From contig JANNED010000184.1 in NCBI GenBank assembly GCA_031388245.1, forward strand, positions 1 through 26,177: 26,177 nt of DNA, given 5' to 3'. Position 1 is the stretch's first letter. The number at the start of each line of letters is the position of its first letter. Under the pieces are notes generated by a model that made no database searches, had not been told where the DNA came from, and worked only from the letters and a program-made list of their open reading frames with translations. This stretch comes from JANMDU01 sp031388245. Its GTDB lineage: Bacteria; Pseudomonadota; Gammaproteobacteria; Burkholderiales; Burkholderiaceae_C. Below, piece after piece: positions 23,575-26,177 of the stretch. Both the position numbers and the translations under genes were made by a program.

Positions 23575-25695
23575 TCAAGTGGCCAGTCGGATCAGTTCAG
23601 CGCCGTCGCTGATCTGATCGCCCGCAGCATAAAGAATTTCCGAGATCACACCATCTTTCGGTGCTGCAATCGTGTGCTCCATCTTCATCGCCTCCATCAC
23701 AGCCAGCGTTTGCCCAGCTTTCACGGCATCGCCCGCTTTCACGGTGATCGAGACGAGCTTGCCAGGCATGGGCGCGGTCAGGCGGCCAGCAAGCGCACTC
23801 GCCTCAGCGATTTGGATGAAGGGATCAATCACTATTATTTTAGTAGCACCGTGTGCTGTAAACACGTCGGCAATCTGGCCTTTTTCATGTGGGAACGCAT
23901 ACACGGAAGCTTGGAAACGCTGATCACCGAAGCTGAGCTTCACGTCAAGCCCAAGATGCTCACAGACAAGTAAGCCTTGCTGCGCAGTCTCGCCCTGCGT
24001 GATCTTGAGGAGCAACGCGCCATCGTGCCAATAGGAAAGCTCAGCACTGACGGCTTGGGTCTGCCACTCAAACGCAAAGCGACGCGTGGTGATGCCAAAA
24101 GGCTGCCAACCATCACGTTTGCTGAACGGATCATTCTTTTGGCTCGCGCGCTCTGCTATCAAAACATGAGCTATCCAAGCAGACACTACGCCGGCCAATG
24201 GCAATTTTTCTTGATGAAACAGAGATTTTTCTTCTCTTTGAATCAGTGCAGTGTCTAATTTCGCATGTGCAAACGAATCACTTGCCACCACATGCCGCAG
24301 GAATTGCACATTGGTTGATAAGCCGACAATTTGCGTCTCAGACAAAGCGCGATCCATCTTGGCCAGCGCTTCTTCGCGCGTAGCGCCATGCACGATGAGC
24401 TTGGCGATCATGGAATCGTAGTAAGGCGAAATCGCATCGCCTTCGCGCACGCCGTCGTCGATGCGTGTATCGCTTCTCTCGAATGCAGAGTGTGCAGGTT
24501 TGCGATACACATTCAAAGATCCAGTCGCAGGCAGGAAGTTGTTATCCGGGTTCTCAGCGCAAATGCGCGCTTCAATCGCGTGGCCATAAATGCGCAAATC
24601 ACTTTGCTGTAGTGGGAGTTTTTCACCAGAAGCAACACGCAATTGCCACTCCACCAAATCCAGCCCTGTGATCGCCTCTGTGACCGGATGCTCCACCTGC
24701 AAGCGCGTGTTCATCTCCATGAAGTAGAAGGTTGCCCCCACGCTTTGCGCTTTCGCGTCGCCGCTGCCCCCCGAGGGGGCCCTCGCACCTAGGGGCGGCC
24801 CGTCGTCGCTCGACTTCATTTTCTCAAGTGAATCGTAGCCACCAAGTTGCTCCACAATGAATTCCACCGTGCCTGCGCCGGTGTAATTCACCGCCCGCGC
24901 TGCATCCACAGCCGCTTTGCCCATGGCCTCGCGCATGCTTTGTGGCAGCCCGGGCGCAGGCGCTTCTTCCAGCACCTTTTGATGCCGCCGCTGCACTGAG
25001 CAATCGCGCTCAAACAAATACACATAATTCCCATGCGCATCGCCAAACACCTGAATCTCAATATGGCGCGGCTTTTGCACATATTTTTCAATCAGCACTT
25101 CATCGTTGCCAAAGCTGTTAATCGCTTCGCGTTTGCAGGAAGCCAGCGCCGCTGCGAAATCTTCTGATTTCTCCACGATGCGCATGCCCTTGCCGCCGCC
25201 TCCAGCGCTGGCCTTGATCAGCGCGGGGTAGCCTATTGCGTCTGCTTCCTTTTGCAGCAGCGCTTCATCTTGATTCTTGCCGTGATATCCCGGCACGAGC
25301 GGCACGCCTGCTTTTTCCATCAGTTGCTTAGACTCTGCCTTCAAGCCCATCGCCTTGATCGCCGAGGGCGGCGGGCCAATGAACACCAGCCCCGCATCCG
25401 CGCAGGCTTGCGCAAACTCCTCGTTCTCACTCAAAAATCCATAGCCTGGATGCACGGCCTGCGCGCCTGTCGCCTTGGCAGCTTTCAGAATCGCTTGCCA
25501 GCGCAGATAACTCTCACGCGGTGAATTGCCCTCACCCTCGCCGATGTAGACCGCTTCATCGCAGGCAGCTACATGCTTGGCATGCGCATCGGCTTTGGAA
25601 TACACCGCCACGGTTTGGATGGCCATTTTGCGGGCAGTAGCGGCTACGCGGCAGGCGATTTCGCCACGGTTGGCAATCAGTATTTTTTTAAACAT
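23575..25695 (-). CDS. liuD: Methylcrotonyl-CoA carboxylase biotin-containing (alpha) subunit
   Basis: A 706-residue protein. It has an N-terminal biotin carboxylase domain (FKKILIANRGEIACRV, then HPGYGFLSENEEFA), an ATP-grasp domain (KASAGGGGKGMR, FYFMEMNTRLQVEHPVTE), the carboxylase C-terminal domain (IEARICAENPDNNFLPATG), a linker domain, and a C-terminal biotinyl domain with the biotin lysine K671 in EAMKMEH. With a beta subunit (expected outside the window) it carboxylates 3-methylcrotonyl-CoA in leucine breakdown. LiuE next door favours this over propionyl- or acetyl-CoA carboxylase. Residues 284-321 are an in-frame insertion, absent in usual family members, encoded by a GC-rich palindromic repeat between VEFIVEQ and FYFMEMN. 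The gene starts 3 nt after the DUF4126 stop. Confidence 0.94.
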   Translation of the reverse strand: MFKKILIANRGEIACRVAATARKMAIQTVAVYSKADAHAKHVAACDEAVYIGEGEGNSPRESYLRWQAILKAAKATGAQAVHPGYGFLSENEEFAQACADAGLVFIGPPPSAIKAMGLKAESKQLMEKAGVPLVPGYHGKNQDEALLQKEADAIGYPALIKASAGGGGKGMRIVEKSEDFAAALASCKREAINSFGNDEVLIEKYVQKPRHIEIQVFGDAHGNYVYLFERDCSVQRRHQKVLEEAPAPGLPQSMREAMGKAAVDAARAVNYTGAGTVEFIVEQLGGYDSLEKMKSSDDGPPLGARAPSGGSGDAKAQSVGATFYFMEMNTRLQVEHPVTEAITGLDLVEWQLRVASGEKLPLQQSDLRIYGHAIEARICAENPDNNFLPATGSLNVYRKPAHSAFERSDTRIDDGVREGDAISPYYDSMIAKLIVHGATREEALAKMDRALSETQIVGLSTNVQFLRHVVASDSFAHAKLDTALIQREEKSLFHQEKLPLAGVVSAWIAHVLIAERASQKNDPFSKRDGWQPFGITTRRFAFEWQTQAVSAELSYWHDGALLLKITQGETAQQGLLVCEHLGLDVKLSFGDQRFQASVYAFPHEKGQIADVFTAHGATKIIVIDPFIQIAEASALAGRLTAPMPGKLVSITVKAGDAVKAGQTLAVMEAMKMEHTIAAPKDGVISEILYAAGDQISDGAELIRLAT
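24150..24171 (+). repeat. Hairpin-repeat-like 22-mer within liuD
   Basis: This segment begins GCTCTGCTATC and ends ATGAGC, and matches the coding-strand 22-mer in the uvrA linker (13924-13945) at 19 of 22 positions. Here it lies antisense to the coding strand and encodes AHVLIAE in the linker domain of LiuD. Whether it is a true repeat or chance similarity is open. Confidence 0.35.
24733..24846 (-). repeat. GC-rich palindromic repeat inserted in frame in liuD
   Basis: About 114 bases (38 codons) that interrupt the conserved ATP-grasp segment. The core contains the perfect hairpin GCCCCC-CGA-GGGGGC (24766-24780) and, on the right, CCTAGG within GCACCTAGGGGCGGCCC (from 24785). It is much richer in C and G runs than the surrounding gene and keeps the reading frame without a stop. 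The pattern matches the short GC-rich repeats with CCCCCCGAGGGGG cores that I recall as abundant between genes in Comamonadaceae. Confidence 0.75.
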
Positions 25696-25698
25696 AAT

Positions 25699-26177
25699 TT
25701 AAGCCACCTGCGGCGACCCCGAAAAAAACGTTGACACTTTGCGCACCACCGCGCGTAAGAATTTCCACAGCACCACAATCAGCATCACTGAGAGCACGAG
25801 CACGATGAGCAGCGTGATGCCAAAAATCAACGGGTGATTCGTGGCCAGCCAGAGCATGAACATCACCAGCCCTTCTTCGGCAAAGCTCACAATGATGTTA
25901 GAGAACGGCTCTGGCGAAGTGTTCACCGCCGCGCGCGTGGTGGCTTTGGCGGCATGCGAGGTGGCAGCCAATGTGCCGCCAATCAGCGCAACCACCGTGC
26001 CCATGGTGGCGCTATCTGCGCCAAACACGCCGCCGGCCAACGCAGCGCCAGCAGGCACGCGAATCACCGTGTGCACCACATCCCAAAGGGAATCAAGACC
26101 AGGGATTTTGTCTGCAAAAAACTCGACAAACAGCATGAAGCCGCTGGCCGTGAGCAGCGCGGGGTTTTGCAATATTT
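25699..26177 (-). CDS. DUF4126 membrane protein, N-terminus cut by window edge
   Basis: About 159 residues are visible of a DUF4126-family integral membrane protein. The segments VEFFADKIPGLDSLWDVVHT, IRVPAGAALAGG and the GGTLAATSHAAKATTRAAVNTSPEPFSN region (in parts) are typical, followed by two strongly hydrophobic stretches (GLVMFMLWLATNHPLIFGI, LIVLVLSVMLIVVLW). The usual N-terminal helices of the family (about 40-60 residues) would lie beyond the right edge. The TTG at 26172 codes for an internal leucine and is not the start. The gene ends 3 nt before liuD, so it is the upstream member of a DUF4126-liuD-liuE operon. Function is unknown. Confidence 0.88.
   Translation of the reverse strand, partial: ILQNPALLTASGFMLFVEFFADKIPGLDSLWDVVHTVIRVPAGAALAGGVFGADSATMGTVVALIGGTLAATSHAAKATTRAAVNTSPEPFSNIIVSFAEEGLVMFMLWLATNHPLIFGITLLIVLVLSVMLIVVLWKFLRAVVRKVSTFFSGSPQVA

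Noticed and set aside
23829..23850. AT-rich stretch in liuD resembling the short hairpin repeat
   Set aside because: Stem pairing is poor, and the encoded residues fit the normal domain junction, so chance is the better explanation.

Overview
The window looks like the chromosome of a betaproteobacterium of order Burkholderiales, most likely family Comamonadaceae. The reasons are family-level recognition: leucine/isovalerate (liu) genes with a MerR-type LiuR regulator and its palindromic operator, a double-length UvrA, a VC_2705-type sodium symporter paired with a DUF4212 small subunit, a monofunctional RelA, and GC-rich and AT-rich short palindromic repeats of a kind I recall from Comamonadaceae genomes. 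I see no rRNA, tRNA, CRISPR array, IS element or prophage. Most of the window is ordinary chromosomal gene content.

Left part (1-7.5 kb). A minus-strand liu operon start (liuR, a hotdog thioesterase, the N-terminal part of isovaleryl-CoA dehydrogenase) diverges from a metallo-beta-lactamase-fold hydrolase across a short region holding a LiuR-type operator. A plus-strand run follows: a PlsC-type acyltransferase, a secreted phytase-like esterase, uppP (undecaprenyl-diphosphate phosphatase) and dusA (tRNA dihydrouridine synthase). A small VF530-type protein and a YeaQ/GlsB-type membrane protein are interleaved on the minus strand.

Middle part (7.6-18 kb). On the minus strand an alpha/beta hydrolase gene overlaps relA by 4 nt. 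After a 342-nt region with no convincing gene comes a 1,916-residue UvrA made of two UvrA-like halves with four ABC ATPase cassettes. Two small conserved hypothetical genes converge just beyond it.

Right part (18-26 kb). Everything here is on the minus strand: a symporter pair closed by a clear terminator, a two-gene unit (membrane protein plus TPR protein), a DUF1289 protein coupled to a DsbA-like isomerase, and DUF4126-liuD-liuE. LiuD and LiuE complete the leucine pathway begun by LiuA, so the liu genes flank the window about 22 kb apart.

The most unusual signals are at the scale of small repeats. liuD carries an in-frame insertion of about 38 codons built from a GC-rich palindromic repeat, in the middle of its ATP-grasp domain. 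Two near-identical 25-bp AT-rich hairpin repeats sit just beyond the stop codons of relA and liuE. Related hairpin-like 22-mers lie inside the UvrA inter-half linker and inside liuD. Other points of note are the shared LiuR operator with different promoter spacings on its two sides, an EF-hand-like loop in the symporter, and two promoters placed so close to ATG that the messages may be leaderless.
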